Assembly (NCBI RefSeq): GCF_024461735.1
Contig: NZ_JANGAD010000002.1
Coordinates: forward strand, 434,001-498,000
Direction: 5' to 3'
Origin: Anaerotignum propionicum
GTDB taxonomy: Bacteria; Bacillota; Clostridia; Lachnospirales; Anaerotignaceae
DNA length: 64,000 nt
Made by a program: the position numbers and the translations under genes. Shown here piece by piece: positions 53,673 to 63,143 of the stretch (position 1 is the first letter of the stretch; the number at the start of each line of letters is the position of its first letter). A model generated the notes under the pieces. It saw only the letters and a program-made list of their open reading frames with translations, had not been told where the DNA came from and did not search any database.

Positions 53673-54620
53673 ATGGCTTATGTGTGGATATTGATTGCGG
53701 GTATATGCTGGGGTTTAATCGGTCTTTTTACAAAGGCAATTACTCGTTTTGGCTTAACAGAGTTAGAAATTCTATTTGTCAAAGGCGTCGTTAGTGTACT
53801 ATTTTTAACCATAGTTCTTATGATTCGGGATAAAAAAAGCTTTCGACTGAAAAAGAAAGGGGACATCCTATACTTTGTTGGCACAGGAATTGTTAGTTTT
53901 ACTTTTTTCAGCTGGTGTTATATGAAAGCCATTAATTTGACCAGTGTTGGTATTGCCGCAGTGATGTTGTATACAGCCCCTACCATAGTGATGTTGTTCT
54001 CCATTGTTTTATTTCAAGAAAAGATGACAAGGAAAAAGGCACTGGTGTTGTTCATGACACTTTGTGGCTGTGGGATGATAACCGGGCTTTTCAACGGAAA
54101 GCTGATGCTGTCTCCCATGGGACTTTTAGCGGGCCTTGGATCTGGAATTGGGTATGCATTGTATAGCATTTTTGGCACCTTCGCATTACGCAGGGGCTAT
54201 CAATCCTTAACGATATCCTTTTATACGTTTTTACTGGCCTCTGTATTTATGGCTTTTTGTGTAAATCCCATTCATGTTGTGCAGGAAATTACGGAGGCAG
54301 GGCAATGGCCACTTTCCATTCTGTTTGCTGTGATGACAACAGTGATACCTTATTTATGTTATACAAAAGGCTTGAGTTGTCTACCAGCGAGCAAGGCATC
54401 GGTGACAGCAACCATTGAGCCGGTGGTGGCGGCGGTTCTGGGGATTTTGGTATTTAAAGAAAGTATCACGTTGGCTAAAATAGGTGGCATTTTACTGGTG
54501 GTGGGTGCTGTGGTATTGATGAATATAGGGAAACCATCCCAGAGCGTTGAAATTGCAGAGAAAATTGAATCGCAAAACGATGAGAATAAAAAACAGGATG
54601 AGAAATCAGCCTTATCATAA
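53673..54620 (+). CDS. EamA/DMT-family transporter
   Basis: 315 residues with ten hydrophobic helices arranged as two EamA repeats (WILIAGICWGLIGLFTK at the start, GLLAGLGSGIGYALYSI at about 150). Each half has the conserved late P-x-x-x-x-x-L segment (TAPTIVMLFSIVLF; TIEPVVAAVLGILVF). These drug/metabolite transporters usually export amino acids or other small molecules; the substrate is unknown. The tail after 295 is soluble and charged. AAGGGG precedes ATG 53673, 14 bases after addA. Confidence 0.92.
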   Translation: MAYVWILIAGICWGLIGLFTKAITRFGLTELEILFVKGVVSVLFLTIVLMIRDKKSFRLKKKGDILYFVGTGIVSFTFFSWCYMKAINLTSVGIAAVMLYTAPTIVMLFSIVLFQEKMTRKKALVLFMTLCGCGMITGLFNGKLMLSPMGLLAGLGSGIGYALYSIFGTFALRRGYQSLTISFYTFLLASVFMAFCVNPIHVVQEITEAGQWPLSILFAVMTTVIPYLCYTKGLSCLPASKASVTATIEPVVAAVLGILVFKESITLAKIGGILLVVGAVVLMNIGKPSQSVEIAEKIESQNDENKKQDEKSALS

Positions 54621-54712
54621 GGAGCTTTTAAGTTTGCAAGAGATTGATGGGAAGGAAATACTTAAAGGATTTTATTGATTCAAGTTGTGAGTGTGATATG
54701 ATTAATTATAAA

Positions 54713-54737
54713 AAAAGGATGGCTAAGCCATCCTTTT
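54713..54737. terminator. bidirectional terminator between the EamA gene and the M23 peptidase gene
   Basis: AAAAGGATGGC pairs with GCCATCCTTTT around a three-base loop; runs of A and T on the two sides serve both directions. Confidence 0.9.
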
Positions 54738-54740
54738 TGA

Positions 54741-55760
54741 TTACTGAAAATCCATGGGATCTTGAAAAATTCCGTTTAAGATTACTTCATAGTGGCAGTG
54801 AATGCCAGTGGATTGACCTGTGGAACCAGTTGTTGCAATGGTGTCACCTTTTTTAACTACATCGCCTGGAGAAACAAGGTTTTCGGTGTTATGTGCATAG
54901 CGTGTAACAAAGCCGTTTCCGTGGTCTATTAATACGTAATTTCCATATTCGCTATGGTATTCAGATTCAATAACCGTTCCTGCCGCCGTTGCTACGATAG
55001 GTAGAATTTTACTGCGGGTGGATAAGTCAAGACCGTAATGCACCCTGCCATCGCTGATAGTGGATAACCCCTCGGGATTAAATTCAGTTGAAATAATCCC
55101 CTTTGCTACCGGCATACCGCAAGGAATATCGCTATAAGCGGATAGGGTCTCTGTAACATTTGTCGCCACTTGCGTAAAGGATGTTTCTGTCTCGTTCAAG
55201 CGAGAGTTGATACGATCCAATTGGACAGCCAAGGCTGTAACTTTATTGAAGGAAGTGGTTACAATAGGTGTAAAGTCTTGTGTTGCTACAACTTGGGGCT
55301 TTTCCTGCACAAGGCAGCTGGCAACGGCGTTACGAAGTTCCGTTGATGCGCTATCGCTTGAGTTGATACTATTCAACTGGTCATTCAAGTTATTTTTCAC
55401 ATTTTCCAATTCATTGATTTTTTGCTCAAGCTCCACGGCTTTATTCTGCAAATTCTCAATATTTTGGGTATATTCTGTATTTTCGTTTTCCAATGCCTTT
55501 GAGTTTTGAGCAAGTTTTCGGTTTGTACGCTCAATTTGCAACAATTGCTGTTCATAGGTCATTAGCTCATTTTTTGTATTGTAATAGGAGCCTAAGGTAA
55601 CTGCTGAACCGCCAACAAGCAAGCATGCCGCAACACAAAATGCCAGTGCATGTGTTTTTTTAACATGAAGTGATTTTTCTTTGCCTTTATGGGCAATATG
55701 AAGAGATAAAAAGTGATGCTCTGATTGATTATTTAAAGGTAAATTCTCACGGGATTCCAT
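54741..55760 (-). CDS. M23-family (LytM-type) cell-wall endopeptidase
   Basis: 339 residues. A cytoplasmic start is followed by one membrane helix (about 37-58), a long coiled coil (about 65-145) and the C-terminal M23 domain. Zinc ligands appear as HYGLD (His and Asp near residue 240) and HCHYE near 320, so the site looks intact although it has HCH where most have HLH. The layout matches peptidoglycan hydrolases or regulators such as those acting in division or sporulation. ATG 55760 follows AGGAA; earlier in-frame Met codons lack a site. Confidence 0.9.
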   Translation of the reverse strand: MESRENLPLNNQSEHHFLSLHIAHKGKEKSLHVKKTHALAFCVAACLLVGGSAVTLGSYYNTKNELMTYEQQLLQIERTNRKLAQNSKALENENTEYTQNIENLQNKAVELEQKINELENVKNNLNDQLNSINSSDSASTELRNAVASCLVQEKPQVVATQDFTPIVTTSFNKVTALAVQLDRINSRLNETETSFTQVATNVTETLSAYSDIPCGMPVAKGIISTEFNPEGLSTISDGRVHYGLDLSTRSKILPIVATAAGTVIESEYHSEYGNYVLIDHGNGFVTRYAHNTENLVSPGDVVKKGDTIATTGSTGQSTGIHCHYEVILNGIFQDPMDFQ

Positions 55761-55881
55761 CAAATGTTCCTTTCTGTTCAAAAGATATGTTAGTATTATA
55801 GTGTAAATTTCTGTAATTGTAAATAAAAATTTCATTAAAAGTTCAAAGTTGTTAATAATTAGTTAATAATTATGGATTTCC

Positions 55882-55910
55882 TTTCACTATGTAACAAAAT
55901 ATGGTATGAT
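55882..55910 (+). promoter_or_regulatory. possible promoter for the plus-strand cluster at 56049
   Basis: TTTCAC (55882-55887) and TATGAT (55905-55910) are 17 bases apart. The 288-base gap 55761-56048 otherwise shows no gene. Confidence 0.4.
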
Positions 55911-56048
55911 GTGAAAGGTCGACGGGGCAATTTTACCGTGAAATATTCTTGCAATAATCCTGATGAAATCAAGTGTTTCATAAGAATATTTACTTCGGTT
56001 TTGATATGCTTATCCGTTTTCATGAAATAAAGGAAACGCTGTTTTTCT

Positions 56049-56222
56049 ATGAACACAACCAATCAAATTCTCTATTGGATGGTGTTAAAAGATTTGGCAA
56101 TAGCACAGCTATTGCTGTATTTTTTCTTATCAATAGAAAAATTGTATCTGAACACGCCTCAGCAGCGCTTTCTTAGAAGACTGAAACAAGGATTTTGTCC
56201 TTATTGCGGTGGAAGGGAATGA
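56049..56222 (+). CDS. small 57-residue protein with CPYCGG motif
   Basis: Starts with ATG 56049; AAGGAAA lies about 13 bases upstream, a weak spacing. The product has a hydrophobic helix (LAIAQLLLYFLSIEKLYL, about residues 16-33), a basic stretch and a C-terminal C-P-Y-C-G-G. Its last codons contain the ribosome-binding site of the next gene, so the two could be coupled. I know no family. A lone C-x-x-C after a basic helix might bind zinc as a dimer. Confidence 0.5.
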   Translation: MNTTNQILYWMVLKDLAIAQLLLYFFLSIEKLYLNTPQQRFLRRLKQGFCPYCGGRE

Positions 56223-56226
56223 TTTT

Positions 56227-56487
56227 ATGAATTTGGAGCTGAAAAAAGTAATGCGTAACACAGAATTGGGACTGTTTTGTCTAAAAGCAGGTAAAGGTGT
56301 TGTGGCATTTCTTTGGCGACGACTTTTTCGGAATAATAAAATTCAAAAAACACAAATGAAGAAAAATAGAATCGAGAAAATTAAGAATCAGAGCCGGGGG
56401 AATTTTGCTTTTGCAAATAGAAAGATTTGCAGGCGGGGAAAAATAGGCTTTAGGGCGTACAGAATCATAAAGGATCGGTATTTTTAA
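56227..56487 (+). CDS. unknown 86-residue very basic protein
   Basis: A short protein with about one third Lys/Arg (for example KIQKTQMKKNRIEKIKNQSRG) and no acidic stretches after residue 18. GAAGGG precedes ATG 56227. There is no signal peptide or recognised domain. Its charge suggests binding to nucleic acid or acidic surface polymers; this is inference only. It lies 25 bases before the membrane protein gene at 56512, so an operon is likely. Confidence 0.6.
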   Translation: MNLELKKVMRNTELGLFCLKAGKGVVAFLWRRLFRNNKIQKTQMKKNRIEKIKNQSRGNFAFANRKICRRGKIGFRAYRIIKDRYF

Positions 56488-56511
56488 CAAAATTTCAAGG
56501 AGGCTATTACA

Positions 56512-58545
56512 TTGGACGATCAGAAAAAGGAAGAGCAGGAGTACCAAGGTATTGCTGTGGATAAAGATGTGAATCAAGTGGAAAACAATGTGGATGAACA
56601 GGGTAAGACTGTAGAGAACATGGGGACAGATGATGGATTTTCAGAGGAATTTGCGAAAAATGTGAGCAAATCTGTGGAAACACCGGAGGATTCTGTGAAT
56701 AACTCTGTGGATAGCGATAAAGAAGTTGTGCAGAACTTTGTGGAAAAGGAAGCAGACAAGGATGACATTGTGGAAGAAACTGTGGATAATGTGGATAACA
56801 CGGCTTTGGATGTGGAAAATGAAACAAGTGTTAGTGGGAAAGACAATGGTGTTTGGTGGAAAGTCATTTTAGGTATTCTTGCTTTTTTAGGTGTAATGGG
56901 ATACTGCTGGTTTGCAACAGGGGGTGGCCTTTGGAAAACGGCAGATATTGCAATTGCGTACTTAAAGGATAACGGATTATATGTGTATGATCTGAAAAAT
57001 GATCCTTATGTGGTAAATGACAGTGTAACCAAGGGTGGCGTTAGCAACTATTATTACTCCGCTTGGGGTGCAAATGTTTCTGAGGACAACGAAGACATTT
57101 ATTATATGGCAGGGGTAAATGAGGCCAGTATTGGTGATCTATATTATAAGGACATCAAAAATAAGGATGCAAAGCCTATTCTGATTGGGGAAAAGGTGTA
57201 TCATTTTATTAGAAGTGCCGATGGCAATGAATGTGCATATCTGGTGAAAAACGGGGATAAAATGGATCTGTATGTATTTGCCAATGGTCAAAGCCAAAAG
57301 ATAGACGACGATATCTTACTGCAAAATGGTGCTTATGAATTAAGCGATGATGGTTCGTATCTATTATACAAAAAAAATATTGGCGAAAAGATAGCTCTGT
57401 TCTCCCGTACCATTGGCGAGAAGGAATCTGTAAAATTAGCCGATTCCTCTGTTTTGAGTTTTATTTCAAAGAAAACAAATATTGCTTATTATTTAGGACA
57501 AAAAGAAGATTCATATCAGCTTTTTCAATTTTCTCCAGGAAAACAGCCCAAGTTGATAGCCGAGCAGGTTACTTACGCAGAGCTGATGCCCAACGATCAG
57601 GATGTTCTGTATTGTGCTATGAGAACGGAAAATGCTTCCTTTAGCCAGATGATAGAAGATGACATTACAGATCTTTCATCCTATGATGAGAAGCGTCAGG
57701 CTCAAATTAAAGAGATTAGAGAGAAGATGAATGGCAAAGAAGGCATGGATCCTATTTTCCAGGATTGCTATTTGCTAAATGCCGGGGGTAATAAAATGAA
57801 ACTGGGTGAAACTGTGATTTCTGCTGTATCCCTTCAGGGAAAAGGCAGTTATGTGGGCGGTTTCTACATGCAGGCACCGGAGCCTGTGAAGCTGTCAAAG
57901 ATCACCTCTTTTGATGAAGCAATGTATACCTATTATGCAGCATTGATGTATGGACAAAGAGAAGTATTTATTGCAGATAAAACAGGCAAAAATTATCTTC
58001 TGCAAGACAAAAAAGCAGTGCCCAATACAATTCAGGTTTCTCCTGATGGGAAAACTGCCGCTTATTTTGTGCAGGATGAAACCACCGGTGGTAATGTGTT
58101 AATGGTGGAAGCTCTTGATGGCAAGAGTGCACCTGTTCAGGTTCAAAAAGCAGTTGAACAAATGACCTTTTTGGGTGACAGCAACACATTGGTGTATTAT
58201 TATAATTATAACGGTGGAATGGGCAGTTTAGGCATGTATAAAGACGGAGCTCCCCAGGAGATAGAGAAAAATGCTGTTGGTGTATATTTCCCTGAAGATA
58301 AGGGAGAGGTATACTATATGGCAAATACCGATACAAAAACAGGCAACAGTGCCCTGATGAAGTTTGACGGAAAGGGAAAAACAGAAATTGATCGAGATGT
58401 TTTTGTGTTCCAATATAAAGAAAATGGTAAATTTGCTTATTTGAAAAACTATAATATTTCAACAGGAATAGGCGATTTATACTATTATAATGGGAAAACT
58501 TCTCGTATGGTAGATACAGGTGTGACAGCAATTTATATTTACTGA
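56512..58545 (+). CDS. membrane-anchored protein with acidic N-terminal region and beta-propeller-like outer domain
   Basis: 677 residues. Residues 1-110 are very acidic and repetitive in Val/Asn/Asp/Glu (VENNVDEQGKTVENMG and similar), with no predicted fold. One membrane helix spans about 115-136, and the rest is extracytoplasmic. It shows repeated strand patterns such as GLYVYDLKN, DIYYMAGVNE, GSYLLYKK, GEVYYMANT and KFAYLKNY, similar to DUF5050/TolB-like propeller repeats. TTG 56512 follows AAGGAGG by six bases. It precedes tsaE by 16 bases but is functionally unrelated as far as can be seen. Confidence 0.8.
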   Translation: MDDQKKEEQEYQGIAVDKDVNQVENNVDEQGKTVENMGTDDGFSEEFAKNVSKSVETPEDSVNNSVDSDKEVVQNFVEKEADKDDIVEETVDNVDNTALDVENETSVSGKDNGVWWKVILGILAFLGVMGYCWFATGGGLWKTADIAIAYLKDNGLYVYDLKNDPYVVNDSVTKGGVSNYYYSAWGANVSEDNEDIYYMAGVNEASIGDLYYKDIKNKDAKPILIGEKVYHFIRSADGNECAYLVKNGDKMDLYVFANGQSQKIDDDILLQNGAYELSDDGSYLLYKKNIGEKIALFSRTIGEKESVKLADSSVLSFISKKTNIAYYLGQKEDSYQLFQFSPGKQPKLIAEQVTYAELMPNDQDVLYCAMRTENASFSQMIEDDITDLSSYDEKRQAQIKEIREKMNGKEGMDPIFQDCYLLNAGGNKMKLGETVISAVSLQGKGSYVGGFYMQAPEPVKLSKITSFDEAMYTYYAALMYGQREVFIADKTGKNYLLQDKKAVPNTIQVSPDGKTAAYFVQDETTGGNVLMVEALDGKSAPVQVQKAVEQMTFLGDSNTLVYYYNYNGGMGSLGMYKDGAPQEIEKNAVGVYFPEDKGEVYYMANTDTKTGNSALMKFDGKGKTEIDRDVFVFQYKENGKFAYLKNYNISTGIGDLYYYNGKTSRMVDTGVTAIYIY

Positions 58546-58561
58546 AAATGAGGTAGGATTT

Positions 58562-58999
58562 ATGAAGAAACAATGGGAGACATTTTCTTCCGAAGAAACT
58601 GAGGCGATTGGTGTGAAAATGGGGCAGGCTGCTAAGCCTGCCCAGGTATATTCTTTGGATGGGGATTTGGGTGTGGGGAAAACTGTTTTTACAAAGGGAT
58701 TTGCCAGAGGACTTGGGATAACAGAGCATGTTACAAGCCCGACCTTTACAATTATCAATGAATACTTGGGCAGAATTCCCCTATATCATTTTGACGTGTA
58801 CCGCATTTCTTCTGAGGAGGAAATGGATGATATTGGCTACGAGGATTACTTTTATGGTCATGGGGTCTCCTTGGTGGAATGGGCTACGCTGATCCCCAAT
58901 TTAATACCCAAGGATGCCATTCATATCACCATAGAGAAGGATTTTGAAAAAGGCGACGATTATCGACGAATTACCGTTTGTCAGGGGGAAGAAGCATGA
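58562..58999 (+). CDS. tsaE: tRNA threonylcarbamoyladenosine biosynthesis ATPase TsaE
   Basis: ATPase partner of the TsaB-TsaD complex in t6A37 formation. Walker A is GDLGVGKT near residue 34; the family signature TSPTFTIINEY near 59 and HFDVYR near 76 are present. 145 residues is typical. It overlaps tsaB by four bases. Confidence 0.96.
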   Translation: MKKQWETFSSEETEAIGVKMGQAAKPAQVYSLDGDLGVGKTVFTKGFARGLGITEHVTSPTFTIINEYLGRIPLYHFDVYRISSEEEMDDIGYEDYFYGHGVSLVEWATLIPNLIPKDAIHITIEKDFEKGDDYRRITVCQGEEA

Positions 59000-59712
59000 A
59001 GATTTTAGCCATTGATACAACAGGGCAAACAGCCAGTGCTGCTATTGTGGAGGAGGACAAGCTGATTGCGGAGTTTACCTTAAATTATAAATTAACACAT
59101 AGTCAGACAATCATGCCGATGATTGCTGAAATTTGTGAAAAATCGGAAACCAAGGCAGATGAAGCCGACTATATTGCTTGTGCCAGTGGGCCGGGATCTT
59201 TTACGGGCCTGCGCATTGGTGCTGCTACAGCAAAAGGGTTGGCCTTAGCCCTTGGGAAGGAGCTCGTTCCCGTTCCCACATTGGATGCTCTGGCATATAA
59301 TGTGTTTGAAACAGATAAAATAATTTGTCCGATAATGGATGCTAGACGTAGTCAGGTTTATACAGCTTTTTACCGTTGGATCAACGGAAAATTAAGCCGT
59401 TTGACGGAAATGATGGCAATCAGCATTGATGAAGTGATACAAATGGCAAGGGACTATGAACAAAAGGTTATATTTTTAGGAGACGGAGTGCCGGTTCATC
59501 AAAAAAATTTATCTCTTTTCCCTGATTTTATTTTTGCTCCTGCCCATTGCTCTTTGCAAAGGGCGGCCTCTGTGGCATCATTAGCCATGGAACTTGTAAA
59601 AGAAGGTGGAGCGGTGGAAGGCGATACTTTTGAGCTAATTTATTTAAGAAAATCTCAGGCAGAACGAGAGCGGGAAGAACGCCTGCAAGGAGAGGGGAAA
59701 CAGAATGATTAA
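58996..59712 (+). CDS. tsaB: tRNA threonylcarbamoyladenosine biosynthesis protein TsaB
   Basis: Inactive ASKHA-fold partner that scaffolds TsaD. The N-terminal ILAIDTTG, the LTHSQTIMPMI helix and CASGPGSFTGLRIGAATAKG near residue 62 are the hallmarks. 238 residues. ATG 58996 overlaps the tsaE stop, while the stop of tsaB overlaps rimI by eight bases; a longer frame from 58978 is rejected. tsaD itself is not in the window. Confidence 0.95.
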   Translation: MKILAIDTTGQTASAAIVEEDKLIAEFTLNYKLTHSQTIMPMIAEICEKSETKADEADYIACASGPGSFTGLRIGAATAKGLALALGKELVPVPTLDALAYNVFETDKIICPIMDARRSQVYTAFYRWINGKLSRLTEMMAISIDEVIQMARDYEQKVIFLGDGVPVHQKNLSLFPDFIFAPAHCSLQRAASVASLAMELVKEGGAVEGDTFELIYLRKSQAEREREERLQGEGKQND

Positions 59713-60184
59713 AGTTGTACCAATGCAGGAGGAGCATATTGACGGAGTTCTGGCGGTTGAGGAAGCTTCTTTTTCGGTACCTTGGAGCAGAAAGGATTTC
59801 GAGAGAGAAATCAAGGAAAACAAAATGGCAATCTATTTCGTTGCCATGGATGGAGATAAGATTGTAGGTTACGCAGGAATGTGGCACGTAGTTACAGAAG
59901 GGCATATTACCAATGTGGCGGTTTTGCATGAATATCGCAGGCAGGGCATTGGTGAGTTGTTTATGCAAAACTTGGAATTGGTAGCAAAAGAAAGAGAAAT
60001 GATTGGGATTACGTTGGAGGTTCGTATCAATAACGAACCGGCACAGAGATTGTATCATAAATACGGTTTTCGCCCAGAAGGGATTCGGAAAAATTATTAC
60101 TCCGATACCCATGAGGATGCCGTAATCATGTGGAAATATTATCCTGTTTTTGAGGGCTATGAGGAACATTGCAAGAAAGGATAA
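59705..60184 (+). CDS. rimI: ribosomal protein S18 alanine N-acetyltransferase RimI
   Basis: GNAT acetyltransferase, about 159 residues. The acetyl-CoA loop is seen as VLHEYRRQGIGELFM (R-R-x-G-I-G) near residue 77, followed by LEVRINNEPAQRLYHKYGF. Place after tsaB and the SVPWSRKDFEREI start segment are typical of RimI. It overlaps tsaB, so the three genes are one translational unit. Confidence 0.93.
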   Translation: MIKVVPMQEEHIDGVLAVEEASFSVPWSRKDFEREIKENKMAIYFVAMDGDKIVGYAGMWHVVTEGHITNVAVLHEYRRQGIGELFMQNLELVAKEREMIGITLEVRINNEPAQRLYHKYGFRPEGIRKNYYSDTHEDAVIMWKYYPVFEGYEEHCKKG

Positions 60185-60257
60185 GAAAATGCGGGCAGAG
60201 AAATGGTTCAAATATTGAGCTGCAAGTGTCTGCATTTTTGGAAGGAGGAGAGTAAAG

Positions 60258-62654
60258 ATGGCGCAAGAATTAAAGTATACACAGCTGAGAAATGGCTGTT
60301 TTCCTGAAGATTTTTCCTTTCGTACAACAGGCGAAATTCCTCCATTGGAAGGAATCATCGGGCAGGAGCGTGCAGTAAGGGCGTTTGACTTTGGTTTAAT
60401 GGTGAAAATGAAGGGATATAACATTTATATGTCGGGGCCTTCAGGTACAGGAAAAACCACCTATGCCAAAGCCAGCACGGAAAAGTTGGCGGCAACTGAA
60501 CCTGTCCCCAGAGACTGGTGTTATGTCTATAATTTTCAAAATCCAAGAAATCCTTTGGCTCTTCGGTTTGAAAAGGGCATGGGGAAGCAATTTAAAGAAG
60601 ATATGAGCGAACTTGTTCAGCTTCTGAAAACAGAAATACAGAAGGTATTTCGTGCAGAGGAATATGAGAAGCAGAAAAGTGATTTGATGCGTACTTTTGA
60701 TGAAAAAAGAAGCAGTTTGATGGAAGATATGAGCAAAATGGCTGCAGAATTCGACTTCCAGATAAAAACCACCAACTCCGGCATTTATTTTATGCCTATT
60801 GTAAACGGGAATGCCATTGGTGAAGAAGAATATGATGCTTTAGACGAAGATGTTAAAAATGAAATTGAAAAAAATTCGCAGGTTGTTCAGGAGAAAGCTG
60901 GAGCAATCATGCGTGACATAAGAGAGCTGGATAAGGCCTCTAAAAAAGAATTGGAACAGCTTGAGTATCAAGTAGGTATGTTTGCCATTGGACACCATAT
61001 CAGTGGGATTCAGGAGAAATATCAGGATTGCAAGCGGGTAATCGAATATATCAATGAGGTACGTGAAGATGTTTTAGAAAACCTGGGGCAGTTTTATGAG
61101 GATGAAGAGGACAGTGACGAGGGAATCTCCTCTTTATTGCCTATGCTTGGGAAAAAACCCGCTGAAGATGTTACCTTGAAATATAAGGTGAATTTGATTG
61201 TAGATCATTCCAAAAGCGAAGGGGCTCCTGTAGTGGTATCCTTCAACCCCACCTATAACAACTTGATGGGGGAAGTGGAGTATGATAGTGAGTTCGGCAA
61301 TTTAACCACAGATTTTATGAAAATCAAAGGGGGCTTGCTCCATAAAGCAAACGGGGGATATTTCATTGTGCAGGCACAGGATATTCTTTCTATGCCTCAG
61401 GCTTGGGAGGCATTGCGTCGTGTTATAAAAACCAAAGAAATCAACATGGACAGCAGTAGAGACCAATTGGGGGCGACAGTGGCACCCACATTAAAGCCGG
61501 AGCCTATTCCTGCCGATATTAAGGTAATTATGATAGGCAGCAATTACTACTATGAGCTGTTAAGCGAATATGATGAGGAATTTGATAAGTTTTTCAAAAT
61601 TAAGGCTGATTTCGATTATGAAATGCCTAGGAATCCTGAAAACATGTGGAAATTGGCTGGATTCATTAAACGTTTCGTGGAGCAAGAAAAGACCATGGAG
61701 TTTGATGCAAGCGCAGTTTGTGCCGTATTGGAATACTCATCAAGATTGGTTGAGAGGCAAAATAAATTATCAACACGCTTTAATCAGCTTGCAGAAATTC
61801 TTTGTGAGGCGGTAACTTGGGCGAAAATGGAGAATGCCCAGGTGGTTACAGCGGCCCATGTTAAAAAGACGGTCTATGAGAAAGAGCAAAGAATGAAGCT
61901 TTATGAAGAAAAGCTTGGTGAGATGTTGGATGAACATGTTATCATGATTGATACTGAGGGGCGTGTCATTGGGCAGATTAATGGTTTAGCTGTATTAGAT
62001 ATGGGAAGTTATGCTTTTGGCAACCCTAGCCGTATCACAGCCACCACTTATGTTGGAAAGTCCGGGCTTATTAACATTGAAAAAGAAGCAAGGCTGAGTG
62101 GTCAGACCCATGACAAAGGGGTTCAAATCATCAATGGATTTTTAGGGCAGACTTATGCACAAGAATTCCCACTATCTCTTTCTTGTAGAATTTGTTTTGA
62201 GCAAAATTACAATGGGATTGATGGGGACAGTGCTTCCAGTACAGAACTTTACTGCATTCTTTCTTCTCTTTCTGAGGTGCCCATTCGCCAAGATTTGGCG
62301 GTAACTGGATCAGTCAATCAGAAAGGGGAAATTCAGGCCATTGGTGGTGTTACCCACAAGATTGAGGGATTTTATGACCTTTGCAAAAAGCGGGGCTTAA
62401 CAGGAACCCAAGGGGTTGTAATTCCCGCATCCAATATTAAGGATTTGGTGTTAAAGGATGAGGTTGTAGAATCTGTGAGAAATGGGGAATTCCACATTTA
62501 TCCTATCAGTCAGATTGGGGAAGGAATTGCTCTTTTGATGGGGATGTCTGCAGGAGAGAAGGACGCTGAAGGCAATTACCCTGAAAACAGCATTCATGGC
62601 TTGGTAATGAAGAAATTAAAGAAATTTGATGTCTTGGCACGTAAAAAAGTATAA
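60258..62654 (+). CDS. Lon-like AAA+ serine protease (S16 family, LonC/LonB-like)
   Basis: 798 residues. The N-terminal region has a P-loop GPSGTGKT at residues 60-67, interrupted by a long helical insertion (about 125-290), with a second ATPase portion including the GGLLHKANGGYFIVQ segment near 365. The C-terminal S16 protease domain has the Ser-Lys dyad Ser658 (in DGDSASS) and Lys701 (in VTHKIEG), 43 residues apart as in E. coli Lon Ser679/Lys722. No membrane helix and no LAN domain of classical Lon were seen. It starts 73 bases after rimI with GGAGGAG upstream. Likely an ATP-linked protease. Confidence 0.9.
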   Translation: MAQELKYTQLRNGCFPEDFSFRTTGEIPPLEGIIGQERAVRAFDFGLMVKMKGYNIYMSGPSGTGKTTYAKASTEKLAATEPVPRDWCYVYNFQNPRNPLALRFEKGMGKQFKEDMSELVQLLKTEIQKVFRAEEYEKQKSDLMRTFDEKRSSLMEDMSKMAAEFDFQIKTTNSGIYFMPIVNGNAIGEEEYDALDEDVKNEIEKNSQVVQEKAGAIMRDIRELDKASKKELEQLEYQVGMFAIGHHISGIQEKYQDCKRVIEYINEVREDVLENLGQFYEDEEDSDEGISSLLPMLGKKPAEDVTLKYKVNLIVDHSKSEGAPVVVSFNPTYNNLMGEVEYDSEFGNLTTDFMKIKGGLLHKANGGYFIVQAQDILSMPQAWEALRRVIKTKEINMDSSRDQLGATVAPTLKPEPIPADIKVIMIGSNYYYELLSEYDEEFDKFFKIKADFDYEMPRNPENMWKLAGFIKRFVEQEKTMEFDASAVCAVLEYSSRLVERQNKLSTRFNQLAEILCEAVTWAKMENAQVVTAAHVKKTVYEKEQRMKLYEEKLGEMLDEHVIMIDTEGRVIGQINGLAVLDMGSYAFGNPSRITATTYVGKSGLINIEKEARLSGQTHDKGVQIINGFLGQTYAQEFPLSLSCRICFEQNYNGIDGDSASSTELYCILSSLSEVPIRQDLAVTGSVNQKGEIQAIGGVTHKIEGFYDLCKKRGLTGTQGVVIPASNIKDLVLKDEVVESVRNGEFHIYPISQIGEGIALLMGMSAGEKDAEGNYPENSIHGLVMKKLKKFDVLARKKV

Positions 62655-62693
62655 TAGCGGTTTTGTATCTACTTTAAGATATAGGAGTTTATC

Positions 62694-63074
62694 ATGTGGT
62701 CTTTTCAAATAAGGAATGTTTTGCCACCCAAAATGTATATAAAGGCGATGCTTTGGGCGAATGGATTTCTTCTGGCGATATATGCATGTTATTTATTAGT
62801 CAACAAAGAAATTTTTTCTCCGACTGTAGTGTTGGGACTTTCCGTTGCCATTGTAAGTTGCTATCTCATGGGGTTATATAAACTTCCTCAAGTGAATGAA
62901 GCAACAAAAAGCAGTGTCTGGTGGTGGGAATATCCGTTGTTTGTTTTAGGATTGATTTTTGCAGCTACAAGAGGAAGTGCCGCTGTATGTATATTTTTGT
63001 GGGGTTTTCTTTATGGGAATGGAGTTATGTTATTGAAATTTAATATTGCCAAAACTCAGAATATGAAGCTGTAA
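62694..63074 (+). CDS. unknown 126-residue membrane protein
   Basis: Four hydrophobic helices at about residues 18-36, 42-60, 76-92 and 96-115, with short polar ends. There is no recognised family. AGGAG precedes ATG 62694 with seven bases between. It follows the Lon-like gene by 39 bases and is closed by a terminator, so it is probably the last gene of that operon. Confidence 0.75.
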   Translation: MWSFQIRNVLPPKMYIKAMLWANGFLLAIYACYLLVNKEIFSPTVVLGLSVAIVSCYLMGLYKLPQVNEATKSSVWWWEYPLFVLGLIFAATRGSAAVCIFLWGFLYGNGVMLLKFNIAKTQNMKL

Positions 63075-63143
63075 TAAATGGCTCTGGAAAGTTTTTTATT
63101 CCACCTTTCTTTAAATCAAACTCGACGTAAGTCTTTTAAAGCC

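Noticed and set aside
55938..56033. 31-codon frame starting with GTG before the CPYCGG gene
   Set aside because: No ribosome-binding site and no distinctive composition.
56507..56867. Ser/Thr- and Pro-rich minus-strand frames of about 100 residues
   Set aside because: They are the complement of the acidic Val/Asn/Asp/Glu repeats of the plus-strand gene; the composition is an artefact of that repeat.
57968..58729. 253-residue minus-strand frame
   Set aside because: It runs through the end of one good gene and the start of tsaE, lacks a start signal and has an unnatural His/Tyr/Leu-rich composition.
59528..60424. 298-residue minus-strand frame
   Set aside because: Antisense to tsaB, rimI and the start of the Lon-like gene, all supported by motifs.
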